From positions 62,001-126,000 of the forward strand of contig NZ_JAAFGS010000008.1 in assembly GCF_011090185.1 (NCBI RefSeq): 64,000 nt of DNA, given 5' to 3'. Source of the DNA: Saccharibacillus alkalitolerans (GTDB lineage Bacteria; Bacillota; Bacilli; Paenibacillales; Paenibacillaceae). A model generated the notes under the pieces. The model did not search any database and had not been told where the DNA came from. It saw only the letters and a program-made list of their open reading frames with translations. How positions within the stretch are numbered: position 1 is the stretch's first letter; each line of letters opens with the position of its first letter. Of the stretch, positions 9,093-17,715 are shown one piece after another. Position numbers and translations under genes: made by a program.

Positions 9093-10679
9093 TTATACCC
9101 GGAAAGTCGACACCGACAGATGCAGCTGGTCCGCAAGTTGAGCCAGTGCCTGCGAAGAAGACGCGGTCTGTTCGCTGGCGGCTGCCGACTCTTCGCTGGC
9201 TACCGTGATGCCGCTGAGCGTCTGCATGACTTCCGCCGTCTGGGCGGCCTGTTCTTCGCTGGCCGCGGCGATCCCGTTCACCTTGAGCGACGTGCTGCCG
9301 ACGCGGTCGACGATTTCGTTGAAAGCGCGTCCGGACTCGCCGGCATGCTGCAGATTCGTATTGACCGCAGAAACGCTCTTCTCGATGTTGGACTGCATGG
9401 ATCGAATGATGGATGTAATTTCTTTGGTGGCCGCGCCGCTGCGCTCGGCCAGCTTGCGCACTTCGTCCGCGACCACGGCGAAGCCGAGTCCCGACTCGCC
9501 GGCCCGTGCCGCTTCGATCGCCGCGTTCAAGGCAAGCAGATTGGTTTGCGCGGAGATGTCGTCGATGACGCCGATGATATCCCCGATTTTTGTGGAATGC
9601 TCTTCGAGCTTGCCGACCTGGAAAGTCACGTCTTCCATGCTCTGCAGGGCAAGCTGAATCGTTTCCCCGCCGGCATGCGCCATTTCCACGGTCGCGTTCG
9701 ACAGTTCGGCGGCGTCTTCCGCGCCCTTCGCCACGTCTTCGATCGCCACGGCCATGTCTTTGAACAGTTCGTTGATGGAACGCGCCGATTGCAGTTGAAC
9801 GGACGTTCCGCCCGCGATCTGTTGGGTGCTGGCGGAGATTTGCTCCGAGGAAGCCGCCACGTTCTGTGCCGAATCCTGGATGCCGCCGATCAGAACGGAC
9901 AGCTTGTCGACCATTTTGTTGACGGACAGCGACAGTTCGCCGACTTCGTCTTTGGACTCGTAGTCCGATTTCTTGCGCAGGTCGCCGTCGGCGATCTCTT
10001 TCAGAATGTTGTTGATCCGTTTGACCGGACTGCTGATCATGGCGGTTACGAGGGCGACGAGCAGGAGACCGAAAGCGAGCGAAGCGGCGATGACGATCAT
10101 CGTCCACAGCGAAGCCCGGGCTACATCGGCTTTGGAAGCCGCATCGGCCTCGGAAGCCAACTTTTCGTTGAGAGCGCCGAGTTCTTCGATGGTTTCGTAC
10201 ATTTCGGTGCTGACCGGTCCCACTTCGTCGGTTACGTATTTTTGGAAAGCCGCGTCGCTCGACGTTTCGGCCAGCTCTATAGCGTTTGCGTAGAGCTTCT
10301 GGTATTCGGCCCAATAGTTATCGAATTCGGCCAGCAGAGGCGTTTCCTGTTCCGACAGGTTGGTCGCCCGATAAGTATCCATGCTTGCGTTTACTTTGTC
10401 TACGAGCGGATTAATCGTTTCCGCGATTTCCTGCTTTTGAGCTTGAGTCGTGGCGATCGCGATATCGCGCGAGGTGATACGCAGCTTCAGCAGCGTGCTT
10501 TCGGTAGCCGCCAGATTTCGGATCGGGATCATGTTTTCGCTGTAAAGCCTATTGAGATTGTCTCGCATCATGTTGATGTTGGTAAGACCGTAGAGACCGA
10601 CGCCCGCGGTCAGCAGGGTCATTGCCATGACCACCATCATAAGCTTCGTTAAAATTTTTCGATTTCTGAACCACCGCAT
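9093..10679 (-). CDS. Methyl-accepting chemotaxis protein, 4-helix-bundle sensor
   Basis: 528 residues; ATG with GGAGTGA upstream. Membrane segment 1 at residues 12-32 ([19 protein letters not shown]) is followed by an all-helical sensor of the 4HB_MCP type ([40 protein letters not shown]). Membrane segment 2 is near 190-212. The HAMP domain ([19 protein letters not shown]) leads into a canonical signalling domain with tip [19 protein letters not shown] and [14 protein letters not shown]. 4HB receptors sense small molecules, some through accessory proteins. It is adjacent to and in the same direction as the other receptor but separated from it by a terminator, so the two are independently expressed. 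Confidence 0.93.
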   Translation of the reverse strand: MRWFRNRKILTKLMMVVMAMTLLTAGVGLYGLTNINMMRDNLNRLYSENMIPIRNLAATESTLLKLRITSRDIAIATTQAQKQEIAETINPLVDKVNASMDTYRATNLSEQETPLLAEFDNYWAEYQKLYANAIELAETSSDAAFQKYVTDEVGPVSTEMYETIEELGALNEKLASEADAASKADVARASLWTMIVIAASLAFGLLLVALVTAMISSPVKRINNILKEIADGDLRKKSDYESKDEVGELSLSVNKMVDKLSVLIGGIQDSAQNVAASSEQISASTQQIAGGTSVQLQSARSINELFKDMAVAIEDVAKGAEDAAELSNATVEMAHAGGETIQLALQSMEDVTFQVGKLEEHSTKIGDIIGVIDDISAQTNLLALNAAIEAARAGESGLGFAVVADEVRKLAERSGAATKEITSIIRSMQSNIEKSVSAVNTNLQHAGESGRAFNEIVDRVGSTSLKVNGIAAASEEQAAQTAEVMQTLSGITVASEESAAASEQTASSSQALAQLADQLHLSVSTFRV

Positions 10680-10774
10680 CCTGTCATCACTCCATTTTAT
10701 TTTTTAAGCCTTAACGGCTTCGACTCTTGTTCCGGTGTCTATATGTTTTTTCGTCACCCGAACATCATTTTTTG

Positions 10775-10782
10775 ATATCGGA
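10775..10782 (-). promoter_or_regulatory. Possible SigD -10 for the 4HB chemotaxis receptor
   Basis: Minus-strand TCCGATAT matches seven of eight bases of the SigD -10, about 95 bases upstream of the receptor start, but no TAAA is found at the right distance. Weak support. Confidence 0.3.
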
Positions 10783-10838
10783 TTCTCATAAATGTAAAAA
10801 AAATATATTTTTAAGTCCGTATTCCAGGCTGCCAAGCA

Positions 10839-10886
10839 TAAAAAAATACCGTCGATCCCGAAAAAAAGGGACGGCGGTATTTTGAA
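10839..10886 (-). terminator. Intrinsic terminator of serS
   Basis: AAATACCGTCG..TCCC and GGGACGGCGGTATTT arms, with a T run on the minus strand, directly after the serS stop codon. Confidence 0.85.
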
Positions 10887-10915
10887 ATAAAGCGGACTGC
10901 GGTCGCCCGCTTTCG

Positions 10916-12229
10916 TTATGCGTCGTTCCGGATCGTTGCCGCTTCGGCAGCGGGAGCGGCCAGGCGTTCGCGGCCTCCCATATAAGGACGCAGCGCTTGG
11001 GGCAGATAGATCGAACCGTCTTCGAGCTGATGATTTTCCAGCAGCGGAATCAGCAGACGCGGGACGGCGGCCGCGGTATTGTTCAGCGTATGGCAATAAT
11101 GCAGCCTGCCGTCCTCTCCGCGATACCGAAGACCGGCACGGCGGGCCTGGAAATCGCCGACGTTCGACGCCGAATGCGTCTCGCCGTAAGCGTTCCGGCT
11201 CGGCATCCACGTTTCGATATCGTACTGCTTGTAATTTTTTTGCGACATGTCCCCGATGCAGACGGCGACTTTGCGGTACGGGAGTTCCAGCAGATCCAGC
11301 AGATCTTCGGCGTTGCGCGTGATCTCCTGCAGCAGCCGCTCGGATTGTTCGGTTTCGCCCCGGCAGATCACGACCTGTTCGACCTTGGCGAACTGGTGTA
11401 CCCGGTACAGCCCGCGCACGTCGCGCCCCGCCGAACCGACTTCGCTGCGGAAGCAGGTCGAGACGCCGGCGGCGCGGATCGGCTCCGTCACGTCGAGGAT
11501 TTCGTCCGCGAAATACGCAATCAAGGGGACTTCCGACGTTCCGACCAACCAGGCGTCCTCGCCTTCGATCCGGTAAGCCTGATCCCGACCGGTCGGGAAA
11601 AAGCCGGTGTCGCGCATGGCCCGGGTCCGAACCATCAGCGGAACGTCCATGCCGGTGAACCCGCGCTCTTCCAGCAGATCGAGCGCCAATTGCTGCACGG
11701 CGCGCTGCAGCTTCAAGCCGTCGCCTTTCAGAAAATAGCTGCGGGCGCCGGCTACCTTGACACCGCGCTCCGTGTCGAATAATTCATGAATCTGCCCCAA
11801 TTCGACATGATCCCGCGGCTCAAACTCGAACCGGGGCGGCTGCCCGGTTACGCTTACGACGACGTTATCCGCATCCGAACGGCCCGCCGGCGTGTCCGGC
11901 GACACAAGATTCGGCACGCGATCCATCAGATGCCGATAGCGCTGCAGAACCGTATCCAACTCGGCTTCGGCCGCCGCCAGCGCCTCCTTATCCGCACGCA
12001 TGCTTTCCTTCTCCCGCCGCGCTTCGTCCCGCCGCCCGTCTGCGATCATTGCCCCGATCTCTTCGCTGCGGCGGTTGCGCCGGGCGCGCAGCGTCTCCGC
12101 CCGTCCCGCCAATTCCCGTCTGCGATCGTCCGTCTCCAGCAGTTCCGCGATCGAGACCGCGATGCCTTTGCCGTCCGCCGCCGCCTGAAATTCCGCCGCC
12201 CGTTCCCGGATATTCCGAATGTTCATCAT
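10916..12229 (-). CDS. serS: Seryl-tRNA synthetase, divergent (possible second copy)
   Basis: 437 residues; of two adjacent ATGs the first is 11 bases after AAAGGAG and is used here. Residues 1-105 form the antiparallel coiled-coil arm that binds tRNA-Ser; the class II catalytic core follows with motif 2 FRSEVGSAGRDVRGLYR and WMPSRNAYGETHSASN. Motif 3 is unusual: LNNTAAAVPRLLIPLLENHQ, where housekeeping bacterial SerRS normally has NGSGLAxGR. It charges tRNA-Ser with serine in the cytosol. The gene stands alone with its own T-box leader, not in the chromosomal setting usual for serS. The motif 3 change suggests a SerS2-type paralogue, perhaps related to resistance against a seryl-AMP mimic; that is inference. 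Confidence 0.9.
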   Translation of the reverse strand: MMNIRNIRERAAEFQAAADGKGIAVSIAELLETDDRRRELAGRAETLRARRNRRSEEIGAMIADGRRDEARREKESMRADKEALAAAEAELDTVLQRYRHLMDRVPNLVSPDTPAGRSDADNVVVSVTGQPPRFEFEPRDHVELGQIHELFDTERGVKVAGARSYFLKGDGLKLQRAVQQLALDLLEERGFTGMDVPLMVRTRAMRDTGFFPTGRDQAYRIEGEDAWLVGTSEVPLIAYFADEILDVTEPIRAAGVSTCFRSEVGSAGRDVRGLYRVHQFAKVEQVVICRGETEQSERLLQEITRNAEDLLDLLELPYRKVAVCIGDMSQKNYKQYDIETWMPSRNAYGETHSASNVGDFQARRAGLRYRGEDGRLHYCHTLNNTAAAVPRLLIPLLENHQLEDGSIYLPQALRPYMGGRERLAAPAAEAATIRNDA

Positions 12230-12261
12230 GTTTTCGCACGCTCCTTTGGATGGGGTGAAGA

Positions 12262-12500
12262 TAAAAAAACGCAAAAACGCCCTCTCGTTTGGGACGAGGG
12301 GCGTGTGATCTACGCTCGCGGTGCCACCCAACTTGACCGTTCGCAGGGAACGATCCGCTCTGGAGTATCGCGGTAACGGGCGAATCCCGGTTGACTTAGG
12401 CGGCCTGCCGCAATTGGCGAATGTGAGGCGGGCCCTTGACGAAAACGCCTCGGAGTTGGATGCTCTTCATCGGCACGGTGAAATCTAAAATTGTGATTCC
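12262..12500 (-). ncRNA. T-box leader of serS
   Basis: The minus strand contains TGGGTGGCACCGCGAGCG (12314-12331), the conserved T-box sequence that pairs with the uncharged tRNA acceptor end, followed by a terminator hairpin CGCCCCTCGTCCC / ACGAGAGGGCG with a T run. Binding of uncharged tRNA-Ser would favour the antiterminator and turn on serS. A UCC serine triplet lies in the upstream stem region, but I have not folded the RNA to prove it is the specifier. Confidence 0.9.
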
Positions 12501-12501
12501 C

Positions 12502-12530
12502 AGTATAGCTCGGGGATCGTCAGGCGTCAA
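12502..12530 (-). promoter_or_regulatory. SigA promoter of the T-box / serS transcript
   Basis: TTGACG-N17-TATACT on the minus strand, near-consensus with ideal spacing, placed just ahead of the T-box leader. Confidence 0.8.
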
Positions 12531-12579
12531 CCGGCGGGAGAGAGGGAGGAAAGCTTCGGACTTTTCGGCTTACGCAAAA

Positions 12580-12617
12580 AAAGAGGCCCGGATTCGGGGG
12601 AATCCGGAGCCTAAGGC
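12580..12617 (-). terminator. Intrinsic terminator, minus strand
   Basis: GGCTCCGGATTC-CCCC-GAATCCGGGCC followed by TCTTTTTTTG on the minus strand. It is about 270 bases beyond the IDEAL-domain gene and just upstream of the serS promoter, insulating the two. The stretch 12618-12884 between it and the IDEAL gene holds no gene I can support. Confidence 0.7.
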
Positions 12618-12884
12618 GTATCCTGCTGCTTATGGAGTTGGAGATACGCCGGAAGGGAAGGAGAAAAAGATATGATGAAGCGGGTCCCGGCAGCGGAAGC
12701 GAAGTCTGGATGATAGATACCGGTCGGGAAGCCGCGGAACACCCGGTAGGGGAAAAGGCGGCAAATCGTTTGGGAATCGGACGGACTGAAGTTGGCGGGA
12801 AGGGATGTCCGATTTTGTCGAATGCTGATTAGCTTGCTTGCGTTTCGATCTATATTCCGGCGCGATCCGGAATGAAGCCTGTCA

Positions 12885-13337
12885 TTAGGCGGTGATTCCG
12901 TTGTAGCGGCTGGTCAGTTCTTCGAACCATTCTTTGTCCTTGAGCTGCAGCGCGAGATCGATCAGGTTGTTGAGCTCGTGACGCTCCAGTTCGACCTGGT
13001 CGTTGAAGCTGACGTTTGCGGAGATCGTAATGCGCTCTTCAGGAGCCTTGGAAAGATCGATGTCGACGTTTACTTCGACTTCGGCGTCCATGTATTCTTT
13101 TTTCAGGAAGTAGATCACTTCGCAGAGGATAACCGGTCTGACGTAGCTCTCGAAAGAGCAGTCCATGACTTTGACCCAGTAGTGCGAGTTGGAGAAGTGC
13201 AGCGTCTGTCCGGCTTCCGTGTTGTCGGCATTCGGGACGTCTTGGGTCAGTTCGAGCAGAACAGGCTCCGCTTCGAAAAACTTCGTGATTTGTTTGTGGA
13301 GAACTTCCATGATTCCTTGTGTATTCAGCGTGATCAT
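12885..13337 (-). CDS. IDEAL-domain protein
   Basis: 150 residues; ATG with GAGAGGTG upstream. The C-terminal segment LNNLIDLALQLKDKEWFEELTSRYN resembles the IDEAL motif (PF08858) of Bacillales proteins such as YpiB, in which a short helical hairpin carries the eponymous I-D-x-A-L pattern. The N-terminal 110 residues are acidic and beta-rich (EVEVNVDIDLSKAPEERITISANVSFN) and unfamiliar to me. Cytosolic. Function unknown; IDEAL domains are thought to mediate protein contacts. It is a single-gene unit with its own AT-rich promoter region. Confidence 0.6.
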   Translation of the reverse strand: MITLNTQGIMEVLHKQITKFFEAEPVLLELTQDVPNADNTEAGQTLHFSNSHYWVKVMDCSFESYVRPVILCEVIYFLKKEYMDAEVEVNVDIDLSKAPEERITISANVSFNDQVELERHELNNLIDLALQLKDKEWFEELTSRYNGITA

Positions 13338-13451
13338 GACTGCTGCACCTCTCTCTTGGTTAGTTGTTTTTTGTCGGTTAATGAATGACTTTGTCGATTT
13401 TTGTTGGTGTTTTGTTTCATTGAATTATTTATCGGTGAAGGAAAACGAAAG

Positions 13452-13480
13452 TTTATAGCTTTTTTAAAAAGATTTCGCAA
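13452..13480 (-). promoter_or_regulatory. Predicted SigA promoter of the IDEAL-domain gene
   Basis: Minus-strand TTGCGA-N17-TATAAA in a notably AT-rich stretch (about 13350-13520) within an otherwise GC-rich window; leader of about 105 bases. Confidence 0.5.
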
Positions 13481-13542
13481 AATCTACTCGTAAAAGATTA
13501 ATAGGAACTTCTTCCGATACGCGCCTATTTTCACGGACGCAA

Positions 13543-13581
13543 AAAAGTACCGGAGGGTCCTAGAGAGGACCTTCCGGTACT
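13543..13581 (-). terminator. Intrinsic terminator of the TerC-family gene
   Basis: GTACCGGAAGGTCC and GGACCCTCCGGTAC arms with one mismatch, then TTTTTT on the minus strand, directly after the TerC-family gene. Confidence 0.85.
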
Positions 13582-13605
13582 GGGAAGTGCGAGCGGTCAG
13601 AACGT

Positions 13606-14448
13606 TTACTTGTCGAGTTTCGGCAGTTTTTTCGCCTGTTCCTCGACTTCGCGAATCGGATCTTCGTGCGTTTTCGGCTCGACTTTCTTGGAAGTGAACC
13701 AGCCGATCAGCGCGATGGCGACGAGAACGATGTAGAAAGTCGATTTCCAGATCGTACCTTCGACAAAGTCGTGCGGCACGACGCCGATCGCTTCGTGGCC
13801 CAGCGTGTGCATGCCCAGCTTGACGCCGACCCAGCCCACGATGACGAATGCGGCCGTTTCCAGACCCGGACGGGAGTGCAGCAGGCCGACGAACAGGTTG
13901 GCCGCGAAACGCATGATCACGAGGCCGATGAAGCCGCCCGCGAAGATAACCGCAAACTGTCCCGTATCCAGGCCGCCGATGGTGCCCCAGTTGGTCGGAG
14001 GGAGAGCCACGGCGAGCGCCACGGCCGCCAGAATGGAGTCCACCGCGAACGCGAGGTCGGCCAGTTCGACTTTGAACACGACGCCCCAGAAGCTGACTTT
14101 TTTCTTGCCCACGCCTTTGCCTTCCGCGGACTCTTCCGCTTCGTCCGTTTCCGACTGCTTATGGCGTATAGCCTTGATGATATGATTAAGCGAGATGAAC
14201 AGCAGGTACGCCGCCCCGATGGCCTGAATCCACCATACGTCGACGAGGAACGAGATGATGAACAGGGAACCGAACCGGAGCACGAATGCTCCCACGAGAC
14301 CGTAGAACAGGGCTTTCTTGCGCTGTTCTTCCGGCAGGGGCTTAACCATAATGGCCAGTACGAGCGCGTTATCCGCGGCGAGCAGGCCCTCCAGCGCGAT
14401 GAGTACGAGCAGTACCCATCCGTATTCCAGCGCCAATGACAAATCCAT
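13606..14448 (-). CDS. TerC-family membrane protein, probable Mn2+ exporter
   Basis: 280 residues, seven or more predicted membrane segments. The family signatures are clear: ALEGLLAADNALVLAIMVK near residues 18-36 and KVELADLAFAVDSILAAVAL near 125-145, each with the acidic metal-binding D/N pair. Basic loop RHKQSETDEAEESAEGKGVGKKK in the middle and a charged C-terminal tail. B. subtilis relatives YkoY/MeeY and YceF/MeeF export Mn2+ and supply it to secreted enzymes; tellurite resistance is an older label. Control by a yybP-ykoY Mn2+ riboswitch upstream strongly supports the Mn2+ role. Confidence 0.88.
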   Translation of the reverse strand: MDLSLALEYGWVLLVLIALEGLLAADNALVLAIMVKPLPEEQRKKALFYGLVGAFVLRFGSLFIISFLVDVWWIQAIGAAYLLFISLNHIIKAIRHKQSETDEAEESAEGKGVGKKKVSFWGVVFKVELADLAFAVDSILAAVALAVALPPTNWGTIGGLDTGQFAVIFAGGFIGLVIMRFAANLFVGLLHSRPGLETAAFVIVGWVGVKLGMHTLGHEAIGVVPHDFVEGTIWKSTFYIVLVAIALIGWFTSKKVEPKTHEDPIREVEEQAKKLPKLDK

Positions 14449-14522
14449 GAGCTTCTCTCCTTTTGGTAAGGGATGAATGTCTTCCCTATTCTTTATCCAT
14501 GAAAAGACCCCAATAAAACAAA

Positions 14523-14595
14523 AGAGACTTTTACCGCCAAAGGGTACGGTTATCCAAAAAAGAATAAACGTAACCTAAAGCGGTAAAAGTCTCGC
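14523..14595 (-). terminator. Riboswitch-controlled terminator
   Basis: GAGACTTTTACCGC and GCGGTAAAAGTCTC are perfect complements flanking about 45 bases, followed by TTTTGTTTT on the minus strand. The 5' arm is the closing strand of the riboswitch, so Mn2+ binding should disrupt this terminator. Confidence 0.8.
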
Positions 14596-14680
14596 TAACA
14601 ACGATGGTTGCCAACAAAGCCGGGGATGCGATCCCGTATTGACGACTTTGCTGTAAAAGCTACTCCCTCTTACCCGGTTA
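14580..14680 (-). ncRNA. yybP-ykoY Mn2+ riboswitch
   Basis: Minus strand reads GAGGGAGTAGCTTTTACAGC, AAAGTCGTCAATACGGGATCG, CCCGGCTTTGTTGGCAACC and AGCGAGACTTTTACCGC in order. These are the conserved landmarks of the yybP-ykoY class (GGGGAGUAGC start, GUCGUCAAUAC, CCGGCUUURUUGGC, CGAGACCUUUACC end). It precedes a TerC-family exporter gene, the classic partner. Confidence 0.92.
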
Positions 14681-14724
14681 AGGAAAGATTAAGTATGAAA
14701 TTGGGGTCTTCCATAAATTTAAGT

Positions 14725-15285
14725 TCATCTTAATGGATAAAACGGTCGCTTGTCAACAAGAAAAGACGGAAATGGATTCCTTCTCTCCCATAAGACGGCT
14801 TCGCCGCGCTCCAAGCTTTGGGGAACGTCGATCAGCCGCTGATTGGAGCTGCCCCGGTACAGCAGCGACACGTCGCGCAGCTCCTGCACGAAGCGCCCGT
14901 CGACCAGCACCTGCCCGCGCCGAAGCAGTTCGTATTCGTCGGAACCGGGCCGCTGCGCAAGCTGTTCGAACGTGTAGCCCGTGTACATCCAGACGTTGAG
15001 GTCCGGGATGCTTTCTCTCGCCAGGTCGACGAAAGCGGCCGCTTCGGCCGCGGAGAAGAACGGATCGCCTCCCGCCAGCGTCAAGCCGTCGAGCAGCGGA
15101 TTGTCCGCCATCTCGCGGACGATCTGCCGCTGACGCGTCTCGTCGAACGGCTCGCCGTAGTCGAAATTCCAAGTCCGGGCGCTGAAGCAGCCTTTGCAGT
15201 AATGTCTGCAGCCGCTGATGAACACGGAAGCGCGAAGGCCTTCCCCTTCGTTGATCGATTCGGGGTAATACCCGCAGATGTTCAT
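14725..15285 (-). CDS. nrdG: Anaerobic ribonucleotide reductase-activating protein
   Basis: 186 residues from the ATG with GGGAGGC nine bases upstream. MNICGYYPESINEGEGLRAS and the radical SAM motif CRHYCKGC (CxxxCxxC) near residues 29-36 identify NrdG, as do LTLAGGDPFFSAAEA and VWMYTGYTFE. It uses a [4Fe-4S] cluster and S-adenosylmethionine to create the glycyl radical on NrdD. It lies 28 bases after nrdD and shares its transcript and NrdR-type control. Confidence 0.95.
   Translation of the reverse strand: MNICGYYPESINEGEGLRASVFISGCRHYCKGCFSARTWNFDYGEPFDETRQRQIVREMADNPLLDGLTLAGGDPFFSAAEAAAFVDLARESIPDLNVWMYTGYTFEQLAQRPGSDEYELLRRGQVLVDGRFVQELRDVSLLYRGSSNQRLIDVPQSLERGEAVLWERRNPFPSFLVDKRPFYPLR
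14727..14756 (-). promoter_or_regulatory. Promoter of the riboswitch / TerC transcript inside nrdG end
   Basis: TTGACA-N18-TAAGAT on the minus strand. The -35 is perfect. The promoter overlaps the last codons and stop codon of nrdG. Confidence 0.6.
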
Positions 15286-15313
15286 AACGTTATGCCTCCC
15301 TGAAGTTCGGCGT

Positions 15314-17362
15314 TTATCGAGGCTGCGCCGCGGAACCGGCATGTTTGACGCGGTCTCGGACTTCGGCCTGCTTCGCCCCGTTGAAGCGCGTCTGATAGTC
15401 GCCCGTCAGGTAGCCGGTGACCCGGCGCAGGCGGGAGATGCGGACTTCGGTTTCCTTTTTCCCGCAGGACGGGCACGATTCCCCGATGATGCCTTCGTGT
15501 CCGCACGACGTGCAGCGGTCGATCGGATGGTTGATGCTGAAGTAGCTGACGTTCTGCTCCAGCGCGTAAGCGACGATCTTGCGGAACGCTTCCGGATTGC
15601 TGCGCACGTTGCCGTCCAGCTCGATGTACGAGATGGCTCCGGCGTTGCACAGCTCGTGGAACGGCGCTTCCAGCGAAATTTTGCGCGCGGCCGTCGTCTG
15701 ATAATAGACCGGAACATGGAACGAATTCGTATAATACTCGCGGTCCGTCACGCCCGGCACCGAGCCGTATTCGCGGGCGTCGTTCTTCGTGAACTTGCCC
15801 GACAGCCCTTCGGCCGGCGTGGCAAACAGCGTGATGTTCAAGTCGTGCTTCTCGCTCATGACGTCGCAGTAAGCGCGCATATGACGGACGACCGCGAGCG
15901 CTTTGGCGTAGACGTCTTCGTCTTCGGCGTGATGCTTGCCGTACATGGCTTTCATCGACTCGGCGATGCCGATGAAGCCGATCGACAGGCTGCCGTGCTT
16001 CAGCAGGTCTTCGACTTTGTCGTCCGGTCCCAGCTGCTCGCCGCCTTCCCAGACGCCTTCGCGCATCATAAAGTCGGACGCTTTTGCCGGCTGCTTGGCC
16101 TGGATGCGGTAGCGGTGCAGCAGACCGACCATCGCCGTATCGAGCGCCTCGTCCAGCATTGCGTAAAAGCCTTCCTCGTCCGCCCATTTGCGCTCGCCGA
16201 GCGCGATGCCGTTTTCCAGACCCAGCTTGACCAGATTGATGGTGTTGAACGACAGATTGCCTTTGCCCGACAGATGATTGCGGCCGAAACGGTCGGCGAT
16301 AACGCGGGTGCGGCAGCCCATCGTGGCGAATTCCGTATCCGGGTCGCCCGGCACGTAATGTTCCTGATTGATCGGCGCGTCCAGATTGGCAAAGTTCGGA
16401 TACAGCCGCTTGGTCGAGCATTCGACCGCTTTCAGGAACAGATCGTAATTGGGATCGCCGATGTTCTGGTTGACGCCTTTTTTGCATTTGAAAATCTGGA
16501 TCGGGAAGATCGGCGTCTGTCCTTGTCCCAGTCCGCGCATCGTGGCGTCCATCAGGCTTTCCATGACCAGACGGCCTTCGCTGGACGTGCAGGTGCCGTA
16601 GTTGATGCTCGTGAACGGAATCTGCCCGCCGCCGCGGCTCGACATCGTATTGAGGTTATGGATGAGGCTTTCCGCCGCCTGGAACGTCTCCTGGCGCGTC
16701 TCCTGGCAGGCGTAGCGGTAAGCGTGCGGATAACGGTCGCGCAGCTCCGTATTGTCCATATAGATCTCGTCGTCGGAAGGAGCGGCATTCTTCCCTTCAT
16801 TAGAGAAATCCGAAGAGAGAGAGCCGCCGTCTTCGGCGAAAGCCTCGAAATAAGCCAGTCCTTTGCGGAAATGCTTCAGGAACGAACGGCCGACGTAAGG
16901 CGCCAAGTCGTAGTCGATTTTGTTGGCCGATACGCCGCCGTACTGCGCGTTCTGCTGGCACTGGAAGATGATCGCGACCAGCGCCATCGCCGTCATGATC
17001 GTCCGCGGCGTGCGCAGATCGCCGTTGCCCGTGCTGAAGCCTTCGGCGAGCAGCTTGTCGAACGGGATGAAAATGCAGTTGGTCGTGCCCACCGCGTAAT
17101 GGTCGAGGTCATGCACATAGACGGTGTTGCCCCGGATGGCCGCTTCCACTTCCTTCGGCAGCACGTGGCGGCGCGCGTACCATTTGGCGTACTCGCTGCC
17201 GAATTTGCTCATTTTGCCGGAAAAGCTGTCCCCGTTCAGGTTGGCGTTCTCGCGCAGCGTCTCGGTGTCGAGGCTGTCGGCGATGTCGCGTCCGAGCCGG
17301 GTGATTTCCTCGAGCGCGTCGTCCTCTTTGCGGTTAACGGAGAGTGGAAGGGTCATGCTCAT
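15314..17362 (-). CDS. nrdD: Anaerobic ribonucleoside-triphosphate reductase
   Basis: 682 residues. It reduces ribonucleoside triphosphates to deoxy forms without oxygen, giving DNA precursors under anaerobiosis. Landmarks are VYVHDLDHYAVGTTNCIFIP near 100, TSINYGTCTSSEGR near 250, the C-terminal zinc ribbon CTSCGHEGIIGESCPSCGKK, and the glycyl-radical loop RRVTGYLTGDY near residue 648, where the glycine carries the radical. The loop Cys seen in some relatives (RVCGYL) is Thr here. No N-terminal ATP cone is visible: the protein begins almost at the catalytic domain. Start has ATG with GGACGG upstream, a moderate site. Confidence 0.96.
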   Translation of the reverse strand: MSMTLPLSVNRKEDDALEEITRLGRDIADSLDTETLRENANLNGDSFSGKMSKFGSEYAKWYARRHVLPKEVEAAIRGNTVYVHDLDHYAVGTTNCIFIPFDKLLAEGFSTGNGDLRTPRTIMTAMALVAIIFQCQQNAQYGGVSANKIDYDLAPYVGRSFLKHFRKGLAYFEAFAEDGGSLSSDFSNEGKNAAPSDDEIYMDNTELRDRYPHAYRYACQETRQETFQAAESLIHNLNTMSSRGGGQIPFTSINYGTCTSSEGRLVMESLMDATMRGLGQGQTPIFPIQIFKCKKGVNQNIGDPNYDLFLKAVECSTKRLYPNFANLDAPINQEHYVPGDPDTEFATMGCRTRVIADRFGRNHLSGKGNLSFNTINLVKLGLENGIALGERKWADEEGFYAMLDEALDTAMVGLLHRYRIQAKQPAKASDFMMREGVWEGGEQLGPDDKVEDLLKHGSLSIGFIGIAESMKAMYGKHHAEDEDVYAKALAVVRHMRAYCDVMSEKHDLNITLFATPAEGLSGKFTKNDAREYGSVPGVTDREYYTNSFHVPVYYQTTAARKISLEAPFHELCNAGAISYIELDGNVRSNPEAFRKIVAYALEQNVSYFSINHPIDRCTSCGHEGIIGESCPSCGKKETEVRISRLRRVTGYLTGDYQTRFNGAKQAEVRDRVKHAGSAAQPR

Positions 17363-17450
17363 TGTGGATTCCGTCCTTTCGATAGGGAGTATTATGTAAG
17401 CCGCAGCCCGAATGAAGCAGGGGCGCGGTTTCGGTCGTTTTCGCTTCCGA

Positions 17451-17498
17451 ACACCATATTTGGCCTTCGGCTACTTAATTTACACCTAGATATGGTGT
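17451..17498 (-). promoter_or_regulatory. Paired NrdR-like boxes and promoter upstream of nrdD
   Basis: Two boxes, ACACCATATTTGGCCT (17451-17466) and ACACCTAGATATGGTGT (17482-17498), resemble the NrdR consensus ACACWATATMTWGTGT. Their centres are about 31-32 bases apart, three helical turns, the arrangement known for NrdR pairs. A minus-strand TTCACA-N17-TAAATT promoter overlaps them, so binding would repress nrdDG. Confidence 0.6.
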
Positions 17499-17530
17499 CT
17501 GTGAAGCGAAGAGAGAGGAGTTGCCACATA

Positions 17531-17698
17531 ATGGACACAAAGAGGGGGCGAAATTTTACCGAATTCGTCAAGGTTGAAAACGTCCTTTTCGCGGGAGGCC
17601 CGCAGCGGCGCGATCCGTGGACAAATTCGATTTTCCGGCGAAAGAAGAGTACAATGAAAAGACGCAAAAACGGAGTTGACACCGCGTCGAATCCGTGA
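17531..17698 (+). CDS. Possible small protein of 55 residues (doubtful)
   Basis: An ATG with GAGAGGAG ten bases upstream opens a 55-codon frame (MDTKRGRNFTEFVKVENVLF...) ending 17 bases before the next gene. The good ribosome binding site is the only support; the sequence is basic and not familiar, and the region may simply be the 5' leader of the thiamine-binding protein gene. Confidence 0.25.
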   Translation: MDTKRGRNFTEFVKVENVLFAGGPQRRDPWTNSIFRRKKSTMKRRKNGVDTASNP

Positions 17699-17715
17699 CA
17701 AAGGAGGAAAACAAG

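Noticed and set aside
12632-12832. 66-codon open frame in the gap before the IDEAL-domain gene
   Set aside because: No ribosome binding site, charged low-information sequence, and no terminator or promoter to match.
15278-17698. Plus-strand open frame of about 800 codons opposite nrdD
   Set aside because: A shadow of nrdD; nrdD has complete family motifs and control elements.
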